Positions 17,514-27,243 are shown, counted from the stretch's first letter. The stretch is DNA of 64,000 nucleotides from Lactobacillus huangpiensis (GCF_019972815.1 NZ_BPPA01000005.1:163449-227448); one strand, 5' to 3'. The notes: generated from the sequence alone by a model not told the origin. Program-made: numbers and translations.

Positions 17514-19421
17514 TTACTTGTTTAATTGCAAAATTAAATTGCCGTGATTTACTTCTGTATCCTTGTTCTTGATGGCAAAGCCATTTTTATATTCAGGGAA
17601 TAATACCATGACTGTTGTTTGCTTACCAGCTGCTTGAATAGCTTTTAAATCCATCTTAGCCAAGGGATCGCCTGCTGCAATTTCTTGACCATCTTTTACT
17701 AAAATTGTGAAACCTTTGCCACCTAAATCAACAGTATCAATCCCCATATGCAATAATATTTGTACACCATTTTCACTCTTTAAGGTAATTGCATGCTTAG
17801 TCGGGAAAACAGATACTACTTTTCCATTAACGGGTGCAAAAATGTCACCGGTAGTCGGCTGAATAGCAAAACCATCCCCAACTAATTTTTGGGAAAAAGT
17901 TTCATCATTAACTTTTTCAAGGGGTAAATACTCACCATCAACAGGTGCTAAGACAGAATTATCATCAGTAGCAACTAGTATTTTGCTTTCTTTGTGGTCC
18001 ACTCTTCTTTTGTTTTCCGGTAATATCGGTTTAAATTTATTCCAAACCAGAATAAAAATAATTGGCAAAACAAATGCAATGAGGTTACCAATAACATACG
18101 GTCCAATCGGTCTGGCAACCGTTAAACCGGGAAGTACAGTAAGACCCTGTGCTAAACCTTTAACATTTAACAGCTTCATGTAAACTCCGCCAAATCCGGC
18201 TCCCAGAAACGAACATACGAAAGGCACAATACTGTATTTAAGATTAACAGCAAAGATAGCGGGCTCAGTAATTCCGACTAACGTAGGGATAAAACTGGAA
18301 ATAGCAATATCACGATCTTTGGATTTTTGCTTTAAAATCAAGTACATCCCAATACAGCCACCGCCTTGGGCAATAATGGAAACTGACCAAATAGGTTGAA
18401 TATAATCAAATCCTGTCTGTACAATTAAATTAGCTTCAATTCCCTGGATAGCTTGATGCGTTCCAGTTACCACTAAAGGTTGCAATCCTGCAGCAAAGAC
18501 AAAGGCACCAAAAGCACTCATTTTCATATAAAGGAAATTAATAATGCCGCCTAAAATATTCCCAATCCAGAGACCAAGAGGTCCAAAAATTAGAAATAGT
18601 GATAAATTGGCCGCCAGCAAAGTGACAGCAGGCACTAGTATATATGAAACAACTTGAGGTATATATTTAGTAGCTATTTTTTCAACCTTGGCCTGAAACC
18701 ACGCAGTTAAAATTGCCGCAAAAACGCCGCCTTGAAAACCCACAGCAGCTATTTTTAGACCAAACAAATTCCAGTATGCTGGATGAACTTGTCCCAAGAC
18801 AAAAGCATTTCTATCAGCCAAATCAGGTGAAATCATGACAAAGCCGACCAGTATCCCCAAAATTGGATTACCACCAAAGCGCTTAGTGGCTGAATACATT
18901 ACTAATACGGGCAAAATTTTAAATGTAGTGGCAATAACATTTAAAAATTTACAAAAATCTCCCACATATACACTCTGCTGGGCCAGTGACTTGGTCATAC
19001 CAAACATGCCCGGAGTAGCAAGCAGTGACCTTAATCCTAAGATCATAGCAGCACCAATAAAAGCTGGAATTATAGGTATAAAGATATCGCCAAAAACTTT
19101 AAATGCTTGCTGAAATTTATTTTTGTTTTTGATACCTTCATCTTTAATTTGATCGACTGATACTTCTTTAGTCCCAGAGATTTTTACAAAAGCATCATAA
19201 GCTTGTTCTACTGCTCCCGGACCAAATACTATTTGCAGTTGCCCGCTGTTGTATATTACTCCTTTAGTGCCCTCAATGTTATTAAGGGCATCTTGGTCGG
19301 CCTTATTAACATCTTTTAAAACTAGCCTTAACCTGGTAACGCAGTGGGTTGCACTAACTACATTATCTGCACCACCAACATTTTTTAAAACTTCTTGTGC
19401 AATTTTATTATAATCTGCCAT
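17514..19421 (-). CDS. PTS EIIBCA permease, sucrose/fructo-oligosaccharide type (bgl family)
   Basis: This sugar transporter phosphorylates its substrate during uptake. Domains in order are EIIB (residues 1-85, phospho-Cys27 in ATHCVTRLRL), an EIIC membrane domain (about 105-460) and EIIA of the glucose type (about 490-620). The EIIA phospho-His is in LLHMGIDTVDL. The 635-residue BCA order is standard for beta-glucoside/sucrose PTS permeases. Sucrose or short fructans are inferred from the flanking GH32 hydrolases. ATG at 19421 follows AGAGGAA, 19 bases after the upstream GH32 gene. Confidence 0.9.
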   Translation of the reverse strand: MADYNKIAQEVLKNVGGADNVVSATHCVTRLRLVLKDVNKADQDALNNIEGTKGVIYNSGQLQIVFGPGAVEQAYDAFVKISGTKEVSVDQIKDEGIKNKNKFQQAFKVFGDIFIPIIPAFIGAAMILGLRSLLATPGMFGMTKSLAQQSVYVGDFCKFLNVIATTFKILPVLVMYSATKRFGGNPILGILVGFVMISPDLADRNAFVLGQVHPAYWNLFGLKIAAVGFQGGVFAAILTAWFQAKVEKIATKYIPQVVSYILVPAVTLLAANLSLFLIFGPLGLWIGNILGGIINFLYMKMSAFGAFVFAAGLQPLVVTGTHQAIQGIEANLIVQTGFDYIQPIWSVSIIAQGGGCIGMYLILKQKSKDRDIAISSFIPTLVGITEPAIFAVNLKYSIVPFVCSFLGAGFGGVYMKLLNVKGLAQGLTVLPGLTVARPIGPYVIGNLIAFVLPIIFILVWNKFKPILPENKRRVDHKESKILVATDDNSVLAPVDGEYLPLEKVNDETFSQKLVGDGFAIQPTTGDIFAPVNGKVVSVFPTKHAITLKSENGVQILLHMGIDTVDLGGKGFTILVKDGQEIAAGDPLAKMDLKAIQAAGKQTTVMVLFPEYKNGFAIKNKDTEVNHGNLILQLNK

Positions 19422-19440
19422 TTATTTTGTTCCTCTTTTA

Positions 19441-20853
19441 TCATTTACGATAATCATTGGAAAATTCAATTTGTTCAAGTCGAAGCGTTCCGTTAGTTAC
19501 GGTCACACTTAAAGTATGACCAAACTTGTGGTAAACGCGAGCATTTAACGCAGTACCATTTAGATAAATCGTTAGGATATTATCATCCACAATTACTTTT
19601 AGATCATATTCTTTACCAGCCTTTAAATCGATTGGTCTGTTAAGTCCTTTATTCATCATTTGGTACCATCTGTAACAAGGATTTTTATCCAAAGTTAAGT
19701 AGTTCTCATCCAAATTAAATCTAAACTCATAAGATTCATCTGTTACAGGATTTCGGTAAAGTCGAATAGAAAAATCACTAACAGATTTGCTAAAACTGAT
19801 TTTAGTATGGAAATAAAAGTGTTCTCCCGTATCTTTAATAAGTTCTTTTTCTTCAAGAGTGTCTGTAGTTTGCAATTGCTGTGACGCAATTGCTGTTTTA
19901 TTTGCAAAAGCTGCACAAATTTCTGCAACAGGACGCACACCCAGCGTATTATCCGCACGTTGGTAAATTTCTTGCGGCACAAAAGTACCGCCCCATTCAT
20001 AATTGTTCATATCATTCAGACCAACTTTAGTGGGAACCCAGCCAAAGAGTACTCGGCGCTTGCCATCAAAAGCTGTTCTGGCAGCATAATAAGCTCGACC
20101 GTCAAAAGCTTCATCTTTAGGTTTGAGCCACGGACCATTCAGGCTTTTACTCATCCTGTAAAAGACCTTGTTTTTGACGCTATATTCTGAATAAAGCAGA
20201 TACCACCAGTCACCCATTTTAAAAAGCTGCGGCATTTCAAACATGGTATATAAATTCGGAGCCCAGAAGTCACCCTCAAAGTGCCAATTTTCGAGGTCTT
20301 TTGAAGTATATTTGACAAGTCTTCCAGTCAACTGATGCTTATCTTGACCTTTGCGCGCTCCTAAAATCAACAGGTATTCCTTTTTGGTATCATCATAAAT
20401 GACTGATGGATCACGCCAATTACGGTTATCATAACCGGGTTGTGGTTCAAGCCTTAAAGCATTCTTTGATTTCGTCCAGTGAATAAAGTCCTTGCTGGTG
20501 GCGTGCAGTAAGATTTGCGATGTCTTTCCTTCTTTTAAAAATTCCTTATTAAAACCTGTATAAAAAGCATGAATTTTACCATTAGCTTTAAAAACAGACC
20601 CAGCATAAACAAATTGGTCCCAGTCTTGATCGCTGCCTCGCTTTAATACTTCTCCATAATCTTGGTAGTGCACAAAGTCTGTGGTGGTTGCCAGCGACCA
20701 GCCAAACGGATCAGTAATTGGGCCATGAATCCGTTTATCTCGTTGATGGTAAATATAAAACTTACCATCCTGAGCGTAAGGCATAATATCTCCCACCCAA
20801 ACGTCTTTAGGTTGATAATAAATTTGTTGATTATTAGTTGGCTTTAAATCCAT
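19441..20853 (-). CDS. GH32-family glycosidase, divergent type (470 aa)
   Basis: This GH32 enzyme differs from the scrB product. The usual WMNDPNG is replaced by VWVGDIMPY with the likely nucleophile Asp. WRDPSVIYDD supplies the second Asp, and FEMPQLF holds the expected acid/base Glu in place of ECPD. A C-terminal beta-sandwich is present (NILTIYLNGTALNARVY). No signal peptide is visible. It is the first gene of the operon, with AAGGAGG before ATG at 20853. The altered nucleophile block suggests a different substrate, such as a fructo-oligosaccharide, a phosphorylated fructoside or another beta-fructoside. Exact specificity cannot be told from sequence. Confidence 0.8.
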   Translation of the reverse strand: MDLKPTNNQQIYYQPKDVWVGDIMPYAQDGKFYIYHQRDKRIHGPITDPFGWSLATTTDFVHYQDYGEVLKRGSDQDWDQFVYAGSVFKANGKIHAFYTGFNKEFLKEGKTSQILLHATSKDFIHWTKSKNALRLEPQPGYDNRNWRDPSVIYDDTKKEYLLILGARKGQDKHQLTGRLVKYTSKDLENWHFEGDFWAPNLYTMFEMPQLFKMGDWWYLLYSEYSVKNKVFYRMSKSLNGPWLKPKDEAFDGRAYYAARTAFDGKRRVLFGWVPTKVGLNDMNNYEWGGTFVPQEIYQRADNTLGVRPVAEICAAFANKTAIASQQLQTTDTLEEKELIKDTGEHFYFHTKISFSKSVSDFSIRLYRNPVTDESYEFRFNLDENYLTLDKNPCYRWYQMMNKGLNRPIDLKAGKEYDLKVIVDDNILTIYLNGTALNARVYHKFGHTLSVTVTNGTLRLEQIEFSNDYRK

Positions 20854-20888
20854 CGTTTCCTCCTTGTTAGCACTTACATTTACTATTG

Positions 20889-20926
20889 AATATACTGCAA
20901 CCCGTTACATATGTCAACCGGTTACA
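20889..20926 (-). promoter_or_regulatory. Promoter overlapping two LacI-type operators (sucrose/fructan operon)
   Basis: On the minus strand TTGACA (20917-20912) and TATATT (20894-20889) are 17 bases apart. Two related LacI-family half-palindromic sites overlap it: TGTAACCGGTTGACA (20926-20912) covers the -35 box, and TGTAACGGGTTGCA (20909-20896) lies in the spacer. Binding by the LacI-type repressor encoded next door would block polymerase directly. Confidence 0.8.
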
Positions 20927-20935
20927 TATATAAAA

Positions 20936-20960
20936 TAAAAAAACCAGTTAAAAAAACTGG
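20936..20960 (-). terminator. Intrinsic terminator of the LacI-type gene
   Basis: On the minus strand CCAGTT pairs with AACTGG, followed by a T-run. It starts only a few bases after the stop at 20967. Confidence 0.75.
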
Positions 20961-20966
20961 CTATTA

Positions 20967-21947
20967 TTACACTGTGTGGCCTATATAAAGGCTTACAGGA
21001 AGGTCAAGGCAATCTGGTTCTTTTTTGCCGTTAATTTTATTTATTAATTTTTCCGTTGCTACTTGTGCTATTTGACCAATTGGTTGTCTGATTGTTGTTA
21101 ATCTGGGATTATATAATAAAGTTTGCTTTGCCCCATCAAAGCCGATAACTTTGACATCTTCCGGTACTCTTTTACCATGCATCTCTAGATAAAAAATAGC
21201 TAGTGAAGCTAATAAGTCATCTCCAGCAAAAATGCCATCGATTTGGGGATGTTTCTGCAAATAATTTTCAATAGTTTCTTTCTTTTTAGCAGCACTCCAC
21301 ACAAATGGGACTTCCAGAACATTTTCAGGTAAATTATTCTTTTTCATCAAATCTAAATATGCAGTTGAGCGATCGTTAGCCGGCAATTTGACCGAACTAT
21401 CGCCCCTAATATCCAGTATTTGCTTACACCCATGGTCAATTAACAATTGTACCGCCATTTTGCCACCAGCATAATTATCACAGGCAACAGTTGTAGTATT
21501 TTTACCCAAGTCACGATCAATAGCAACTATGGGCAATTTAGAATTTTGATAGCCGGAAACATGCTTATTATGCGTGCCAACAATAATGCCGTCTACTTGG
21601 TTTTTACGGAGCATTGTCAAATAAGCAATTTCTTTTTGGGGATTATTTAGACTGTTGCAAAGAAGCATTTTGTAGCCTTTTTGGGATAACAAATATTCAA
21701 TATCCTGTATTAATTCAGCTTGAAAAGGATGAACATTTGAAGGAAAAATGACACCGACTGTATATGTTCTTTTTTGATAAAGCGCACGAGCTAAGTCGTT
21801 GGGATAATACTCTAATTTTCTCATAGCGGCCTGGACTTTATCACGAGTTTCTTTACTAATATAGCCCCTACTATTCAAAACTCGTGAAACCGTAGCCGTT
21901 GAAACTTGTGCTTCTTCAGCAACTTCGCGGATTCCAATCTTTTTCAT
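20967..21947 (-). CDS. LacI-family repressor of the sucrose/fructan operon
   Basis: The N-terminal LacI helix-turn-helix reads IREVAEEAQVSTATVSRVLN, followed by the hinge region (NDLARALYQKRTYTVGVIFP) and a periplasmic-binding-protein-like effector domain (VDGIIVGTH, GIFAGDDLLA, VIGFDGAKQTL). The length of 326 residues is normal. It lies directly upstream of, and in the same direction as, the GH32-PTS-GH32 operon, whose promoter carries LacI-type operators. A role as its sugar-responsive repressor (ScrR-like) is therefore a strong inference. Confidence 0.88.
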   Translation of the reverse strand: MKKIGIREVAEEAQVSTATVSRVLNSRGYISKETRDKVQAAMRKLEYYPNDLARALYQKRTYTVGVIFPSNVHPFQAELIQDIEYLLSQKGYKMLLCNSLNNPQKEIAYLTMLRKNQVDGIIVGTHNKHVSGYQNSKLPIVAIDRDLGKNTTTVACDNYAGGKMAVQLLIDHGCKQILDIRGDSSVKLPANDRSTAYLDLMKKNNLPENVLEVPFVWSAAKKKETIENYLQKHPQIDGIFAGDDLLASLAIFYLEMHGKRVPEDVKVIGFDGAKQTLLYNPRLTTIRQPIGQIAQVATEKLINKINGKKEPDCLDLPVSLYIGHTV

Positions 21948-22024
21948 ACTAAAATTCCATCCTAAATATAATTTTAAAAATTACTTTGTGTACTGATTAA
22001 AATACAACATTAAGACAATTTGGT

Positions 22025-22504
22025 CTACTTATGATACGGACTGCCACTATTAATCATAAAGCCGCGATAGATTTGTTCAATTAAAACGACCCGCATTAAT
22101 TGATGTGGCAAAGTCAACTTGCCAAAACTCAGCAGATCATTGGCACGCTGGTTTACTGCTGGACTAGTACCTAAGCTGCCACCAATTACAAAAGTTAAAT
22201 CAGAATGCCCATAAGTTGCCAAATCCTTTAATTCACGAGCAAACTCTTCACTACTGCGCTGTTTACCTTTAATTGCAGTTACAAAAACGTATTCCTTATC
22301 TTTAATCTTATTTAGGATCCTTTGCCCTTCGACTTCTTTGACATTTTCCTGTTCTGCTTGACTAAACTTTTCCGGTGCCTTTTCATCAGGTACTTCAATT
22401 ACTTGTACCTTGGCAAAACGGCTCAGCCTTTTTTTATATTCAGCGATTGCATCTTTAAAGTATTTTTCTTTTAACTTACCCACACAAATAATTTTAATAT
22501 TCAT
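22025..22504 (-). CDS. rlmH: 23S rRNA pseudouridine-1915 N3-methyltransferase
   Basis: This SPOUT-class methyltransferase modifies helix 69 of 23S rRNA. The protein from ATG at 22504 ([16 protein letters not shown]) is 159 residues, the usual RlmH length; the longer frame from 22525 adds seven residues not typical of the family. The C-terminal knot and SAM-binding region is clear: [33 protein letters not shown], ending GSPYHK. Its position beyond walRKHIJ-htrA is the standard Lactobacillus order. Confidence 0.96.
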   Translation of the reverse strand: MNIKIICVGKLKEKYFKDAIAEYKKRLSRFAKVQVIEVPDEKAPEKFSQAEQENVKEVEGQRILNKIKDKEYVFVTAIKGKQRSSEEFARELKDLATYGHSDLTFVIGGSLGTSPAVNQRANDLLSFGKLTLPHQLMRVVLIEQIYRGFMINSGSPYHK

Positions 22505-22547
22505 AATTGCTATTTTATCCCCCAATTCCCAAAGTTTCCACTTGCTT

Positions 22548-22838
22548 TTTCCACAGCTGTGTAAAGTTCAAAACTACATTTTGTGGTTTTTACCTTTAGT
22601 AAGAGAACAAATTGTGTTTTGACAAAATTTTTATATTTATCATCGCTGATTTACCCACATAAATATTTTTCATAGTTGATTTTCACAAACTTTTTGCTCT
22701 AAAATACTGCTGTTAAGCCTTGAACAACTGTTTGAGCTAATTAATTTTCACTATTATTTACACACAATTCACAGGTTATACACAATTTATCCCATCAGGT
22801 TTTTCGCATTTTATGCACAATCCACAAAGTTATCCACA
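22548..22838. other. DnaA-box cluster in the rlmH-htrA intergenic region
   Basis: The 470-base gap has no gene. It holds three perfect TTATNCACA DnaA boxes within 63 bases: TTATACACA at 22776, TTATGCACA at 22811 and TTATCCACA at 22830. Near matches are TTACCCACA (22651) and TTTTCCACA (22548). The 22860-22920 stretch just after is AT-rich. This is not the expected oriC site (beside dnaA), so it may be an accessory DnaA-binding locus that titrates DnaA or regulates genes near the origin. Confidence 0.75.
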
Positions 22839-22923
22839 GTTGTCAACAAAAAAGGCTATGATATTTTTTACTTGACAATAATATTTCGCGAACTTTTTTA
22901 TGTTTCCCAATAATAATGTTAAC

Positions 22924-22972
22924 AAAAAAGCTATACTTATGTCTAAAATCGCATAGTATAGCCTTTTTATCA
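22924..22972 (-). terminator. Intrinsic terminator after htrA
   Basis: On the minus strand AAGGCTATACTATG pairs with the CATAAGTATAGCTTTTTT side, giving a long hairpin with a T-run. It lies just beyond the htrA stop at 22996. Confidence 0.8.
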
Positions 22973-22995
22973 CTTAATTCTAGAATATTCTTTGT

Positions 22996-24201
22996 TTAAT
23001 CGGATTGTAATTTTACACGTAAATTAATCTCTTTTCCGTTACGGTTAATGGTTAAAGTAATGGTATCTCCGACTTTGTGATTATACAAAATGCTGTGTAA
23101 CGAAGCAACATCTGATACAGATTTGTTGTCAACTTTGATAATCACATCACCAGTCTTAATTCCGACCGCAGACGCAGCACTGTGCTTGGAAACCGAAGCA
23201 ACATAAATACCATTTTTCAGATTAGACTTAATGTTAAGTTGTTTTCTGTTGCTAGAAGGTATACCTTGCAAAGCAATCACTTTAACACCTAATTGTGGGC
23301 GGACAATCTTGCCCTTTTTAACCAGCTGATTAACTATGGTTACCACTTCATTTGATGGAATAGCAAAGCCCATGCCTTCAACTGATGTGCCGTCACTTGA
23401 TTGAGAAAGTTTCATTGAATTGATGCCAATTACTTGCCCTGCGGAATTGACTAACGCACCGCCTGAATTACCCGGATTAATAGCAGCATCAGTTTGAATA
23501 ACCGTCTGCTGATTAGCAGAAGAAGTCGTAATACTACGTGCTGGTGCTGATATTATTCCTTGAGTAACCGTTGAAGCGTATTCGCTGCCAAGTGGCGAAC
23601 CAACTGCAATAACTGTTTGACCTGCCTGTAAACTCTTAGAGTCACCAAATTCAGCTGTTTGAGTTACATAGCTGCTATCAATTGAAAGAACAGCTAAGTC
23701 TGTTGTTGCATCCGTACCCACAATACGTGCATTAACAGTTTTGCCATTAGACAGCATTACTTGCACTTTATCGCTGCCCGAAACAACGTGATTGTTAGTT
23801 ACAATATAACCTTTATTGCCAGATCTCTGGTAAATTACTCCAGAGCCCTCGCTATATGTTTGCAGTTTTCCCTTACCTTTATTGTCATTATCGTTATCGC
23901 CAAAAATATCGAAAATAGAGTTGCTGCTGCTTGATTGCCGTTTCATATTAATAACTGAAACAACGGCACCTTTAACGTCATTATAGGCTGGCGTCATTGT
24001 GCCACTGGTTTTAGCACTGTTTCTGGAAGTTTTCGCACTGCTGGAGCTAATAGTCGTTTGAGCATTATTATTCATATTAGCGTTATTAATTTGATCTAAG
24101 GCTACATATGAAGCTCCACCACCGATTAGTCCGGCTACAACACCAACAATAGCAGTTTTCATAATGCCATGTTGCTGATGACCAGAGTTTTGATTATTCA
24201 T
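22996..24201 (-). CDS. htrA: HtrA/DegP-type membrane-anchored serine protease
   Basis: This is an envelope quality-control protease. A short cytoplasmic N-terminus and one membrane helix (AIVGVVAGLIGGGASYVAL) are followed by a Ser/Asn-rich linker and a trypsin-like domain. The catalytic triad is visible: His in IVTNNHVVS, Asp in TDLAVLSID and Ser in NPGNSGGAL. A C-terminal PDZ domain (GIYVASVSKHSAAS, VGDTITLTINRNGKE) follows. The length of 401 residues is typical. It closes the walRKHIJ-htrA run, the usual arrangement in lactobacilli. Confidence 0.95.
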   Translation of the reverse strand: MNNQNSGHQQHGIMKTAIVGVVAGLIGGGASYVALDQINNANMNNNAQTTISSSSAKTSRNSAKTSGTMTPAYNDVKGAVVSVINMKRQSSSSNSIFDIFGDNDNDNKGKGKLQTYSEGSGVIYQRSGNKGYIVTNNHVVSGSDKVQVMLSNGKTVNARIVGTDATTDLAVLSIDSSYVTQTAEFGDSKSLQAGQTVIAVGSPLGSEYASTVTQGIISAPARSITTSSANQQTVIQTDAAINPGNSGGALVNSAGQVIGINSMKLSQSSDGTSVEGMGFAIPSNEVVTIVNQLVKKGKIVRPQLGVKVIALQGIPSSNRKQLNIKSNLKNGIYVASVSKHSAASAVGIKTGDVIIKVDNKSVSDVASLHSILYNHKVGDTITLTINRNGKEINLRVKLQSD

Positions 24202-24267
24202 TATTTAATCTCCTTTACATATCTTTTTACTATACTAACAAAACTTGAAAAAAGATAAAAAGTTTCC

Positions 24268-25065
24268 TTAAATTTGTACTAAATTAGTTGGCTGGATCGG
24301 ATCGGTCAGAACAATTTTAACATCACTGGGCAAATTAGCATCCCCATCAACCATTATTTTTTTAGCAGCATTATAAGCCAACTTTGCAGTATTATTATGC
24401 TGACTTCTATGTGCTAAAAAAATGTGTTCGGTTTTACTTGTCACCACATCGAGCAAAGCCTGCCCGGCATCATCATTTGATAAATGTCCGACATCTGACA
24501 AAATACGCTGCTTTAAGCTCCAGGAATATGGACCATTGCGCAACATCATATCATCATAATTAAACTCCATGAGATAGGCATCCGCATCTTCAATCACGCT
24601 TTTTACCTTACGAGAGACATAGCCGGTATCTGTCAAAAAAGCAATTCTCTTGCCACTACTGGTAAAAACGTAATATTGAGGCTGTGCTGCATCGTGACTA
24701 GTCGCAAATGCTGTCACATCCAAATCGCCAAAAGTCTTGGTTTGCCCCGGCTCAATAATATTAATTTGTTCAACCGGTATTTGCCCAATTTTTTGTGTTT
24801 CAGTTAAATATTCCCAAGTGCCACTGTTGGCAAAAGCCGCAATTCGAGGGTAACGGCGCATTAAAACCCCCAGTCCTTTGCTGTGATCTGAATGATCATG
24901 ACTTAAAAAGACCATGTCAATGTCTTTAATATCAACGCCAACTTGACTTAACAAGGTCTTGATTTTTTTACCTGATAAACCTGCATCCATTAAAATTTTA
25001 TGCTGACCAGTTTCAATTAAGCTGGTGTTACCAGTTGAACCGCTGGCTAAAACAGAAACCTGCAC
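24268..25065 (-). CDS. walJ: MBL-fold hydrolase WalJ (YycJ)
   Basis: This is a metallo-beta-lactamase-fold protein with the metal motif LSHDHSDHSKG, the later LTDTGY strand and a C-terminal FLAHRSQHNN. The length of 265 residues matches YycJ/WalJ. Orthologues are linked to the coordination of cell wall and DNA processes, and the fold suggests nuclease activity, though the substrate is not known with certainty. It lies between walI and htrA, 14 bases after walI. Confidence 0.93.
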   Translation of the reverse strand: MQVSVLASGSTGNTSLIETGQHKILMDAGLSGKKIKTLLSQVGVDIKDIDMVFLSHDHSDHSKGLGVLMRRYPRIAAFANSGTWEYLTETQKIGQIPVEQINIIEPGQTKTFGDLDVTAFATSHDAAQPQYYVFTSSGKRIAFLTDTGYVSRKVKSVIEDADAYLMEFNYDDMMLRNGPYSWSLKQRILSDVGHLSNDDAGQALLDVVTSKTEHIFLAHRSQHNNTAKLAYNAAKKIMVDGDANLPSDVKIVLTDPIQPTNLVQI

Positions 25066-25079
25066 CGCATTATCCCTTC

Positions 25080-25907
25080 CTAATTTTTCTGTACATTAAC
25101 ATTATATGAGCTGCCTTGCAAGATTTGTGCTGTAAATGCATTAACTCTTTTAACAGTGATGTTCTTAGTTGTCTTATTTTCAACTTGAATTAGCCATGTA
25201 GGCAGCAAAATTGTACTGCCGCGAACATCGGTTAATTTAGAATAGCCTAAACTAACTCGCATTACCCGCGAATTGTTGGCAATTTCCCTGTCAGTATACA
25301 TTGCTTTAACAGCGTGCCAAGCACTGATAATTAATTGCGGTTCACGAACTGCTTTAATAGGACCCATATAGGAAATAGTATAGTTAATAATTTGATCATT
25401 GCGCACATTAATTGTCAACTGAGCATCACTGTCGTAAATGCGACCATAATCGGTATTTTGCACATAGCAATATGTATTGTCACCAGACATGCTGGGTTCA
25501 AACTTAAAAGTTTTACCATAGGGTACATTTTTAGGATCGTTTTTAAAATCTTCCAGCTGCTGCATATTATTTTTGCGGTTGCCACTAAGTAGAATCATGG
25601 ACTTAGGTGTCCCAGTTAAAGAATTGTCACTTTTGGAATAATGGGTTGTAACTTGTGTAAGACTACTGCTTTTACTAGAAAGATAATCACGCTTTTTAAC
25701 AGCTAAATAATAACCAGATTGTTGCTTATGTGAAATATGCAGGGGCACGTCAATTCCGTCAGCTCGCATCTCGGCACGAATGCTTGTTGCAGTAGAACCG
25801 GAAGTATTGCTCAAGCTAATAGGCGAACGCCAAATTTCAATTCCTAAATAAATATCGATTAACAAGAAAATGACGAAAAATAACCATTCTATTCTTTTAC
25901 GGTCCAT
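25080..25907 (-). CDS. walI: WalK-regulating membrane protein WalI (YycI)
   Basis: One N-terminal membrane helix (IEWLFFVIFLLIDIYLGIEI) precedes an extracytoplasmic domain with repeated beta-rich modules (YCYVQNTDYGRIYDSDAQ, LLPTWLIQVENKTTK). The length is 275 residues. YycI together with YycH controls the WalK sensor kinase in the membrane; in Bacillus they restrain it. It starts one base after the walH stop region, so translation is probably coupled. Confidence 0.93.
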   Translation of the reverse strand: MDRKRIEWLFFVIFLLIDIYLGIEIWRSPISLSNTSGSTATSIRAEMRADGIDVPLHISHKQQSGYYLAVKKRDYLSSKSSSLTQVTTHYSKSDNSLTGTPKSMILLSGNRKNNMQQLEDFKNDPKNVPYGKTFKFEPSMSGDNTYCYVQNTDYGRIYDSDAQLTINVRNDQIINYTISYMGPIKAVREPQLIISAWHAVKAMYTDREIANNSRVMRVSLGYSKLTDVRGSTILLPTWLIQVENKTTKNITVKRVNAFTAQILQGSSYNVNVQKN

Positions 25908-25908
25908 C

Positions 25909-27243
25909 TTATTTCCCCTCTTCCGTTAATGTCTGCCTATATTTATTCAGAGCCAGAAAATCTATTTTCTCCCATTCGGCTAAACTCTTCCACTCATCAT
26001 ATGCTTTAACATAATATCCTGGTACCAGGTTAACCAAGTGGTCGTGTGAATTATCCTTTTCAACCTTAAAAGCCACTATTATACGTTGAATTTCATCTTT
26101 TCTCATACCGGCATTTATTAATCTTTGCATTACTGCTGCGCTTGTTGGCAAAGTTTTCGTCTGACCATCAAAAGGTATTGGTATTTGTAAATCTGTATTG
26201 TTAAAATCAACTTTTACTGCATCTTCAGTGAAAGCGGTTGCAACCTGTGGACTGCTTTCATCCCAAAAGACTGGTATGCCCTCAATATAGTTAATATAGC
26301 TTATAGAATCATTTACAGTATCAAAGTAACGCAAATCCTGCTCGCTTAAACCTAGTTTATGAACAAAATCTACGCTCTCTAGAAGCTGATCATTAAGTGA
26401 TATATCTTTACGCTTCTCATACCCAGTATAGTGAAAATCATGTCGTTCAGTTTTAGCCTTGGGAGCTCGTAAATTGGTATAGTAATTAAGCGAGTACGTA
26501 GTCCAGCCTTTTTTGTTGGAGCGGGTTATCACGTTAGTAGTACCAAGCAGCCGAGATACAAAATATGAATCAGTTTGGGTATTAGTAAGGTAGCTGTATA
26601 TTTTCCAATGGTCTTGCTTAGTAAAGAATACCTCATAACAATTTTTGAGACGTACGAACTCCACTGGAACTCTTCCTTGAGCTCTGCTGGCATAATTGCG
26701 TAGTTTAGAAAAGTTGCCTTTAATTAAACGAACCCGGTAAACAGTGAAAGTCTTATCATTCCCGAGATAAAGGTAATTATTGCTGTCTGACACAAAAACG
26801 CGTCGAAATTGCACATCATCCTTTTTTACGTTTTTTCTAGTAAACAGATTGATGCTAACTTCTTTAGGAAAGCTTAACTGAATACAATTTTCATCATGCA
26901 GCATTTTTTCATACTGCGTTTTACCGGTACTAATTTTATTAATACTGCGATATTTTACCCCTTTTACTTCTTTGACAAACTCCAGTGGCAAGTTCTTTTT
27001 AGCATCATATAAACGATATAACTGACCATTTCTAAATCCATAAGAGTTAGTAGGAATGTAGAGGTTGGAAACAATACGATTACGTCTGTTTTTTGCCTGT
27101 TCAGTTACTCTGCCCGTTTGATTAATATGATTAAAGTACTGATCATTAGTCATAATAAAAATCCAGAGAACAATTGAGAGAACGAAAACTGCCAACGTTC
27201 CTAGTAAAAGCAGTGCGTCGCCGAGCTTAAATTTAGACTTCAT
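25909..27243 (-). CDS. walH: WalK-regulating membrane protein WalH (YycH)
   Basis: A single N-terminal membrane helix (GDALLLLGTLAVFVLSIVL) and a large extracytoplasmic domain match YycH family proteins. ATG at 27243 is preceded by AAGGGG at suitable spacing inside the end of walK. The longer frame begins with GTG at the ribosome site itself. The start overlaps walK by 11 bases, so translational coupling is likely. With WalI it forms the membrane complex that tunes WalK signalling. Confidence 0.92.
   Translation of the reverse strand: MKSKFKLGDALLLLGTLAVFVLSIVLWIFIMTNDQYFNHINQTGRVTEQAKNRRNRIVSNLYIPTNSYGFRNGQLYRLYDAKKNLPLEFVKEVKGVKYRSINKISTGKTQYEKMLHDENCIQLSFPKEVSINLFTRKNVKKDDVQFRRVFVSDSNNYLYLGNDKTFTVYRVRLIKGNFSKLRNYASRAQGRVPVEFVRLKNCYEVFFTKQDHWKIYSYLTNTQTDSYFVSRLLGTTNVITRSNKKGWTTYSLNYYTNLRAPKAKTERHDFHYTGYEKRKDISLNDQLLESVDFVHKLGLSEQDLRYFDTVNDSISYINYIEGIPVFWDESSPQVATAFTEDAVKVDFNNTDLQIPIPFDGQTKTLPTSAAVMQRLINAGMRKDEIQRIIVAFKVEKDNSHDHLVNLVPGYYVKAYDEWKSLAEWEKIDFLALNKYRQTLTEEGK

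Noticed and set aside
22526..22995. Chromosomal replication origin at the DnaA boxes
   Set aside because: dnaA, dnaN and rpmH are not here, and the neighbours are rlmH and htrA. The cluster is better described as an accessory DnaA site.
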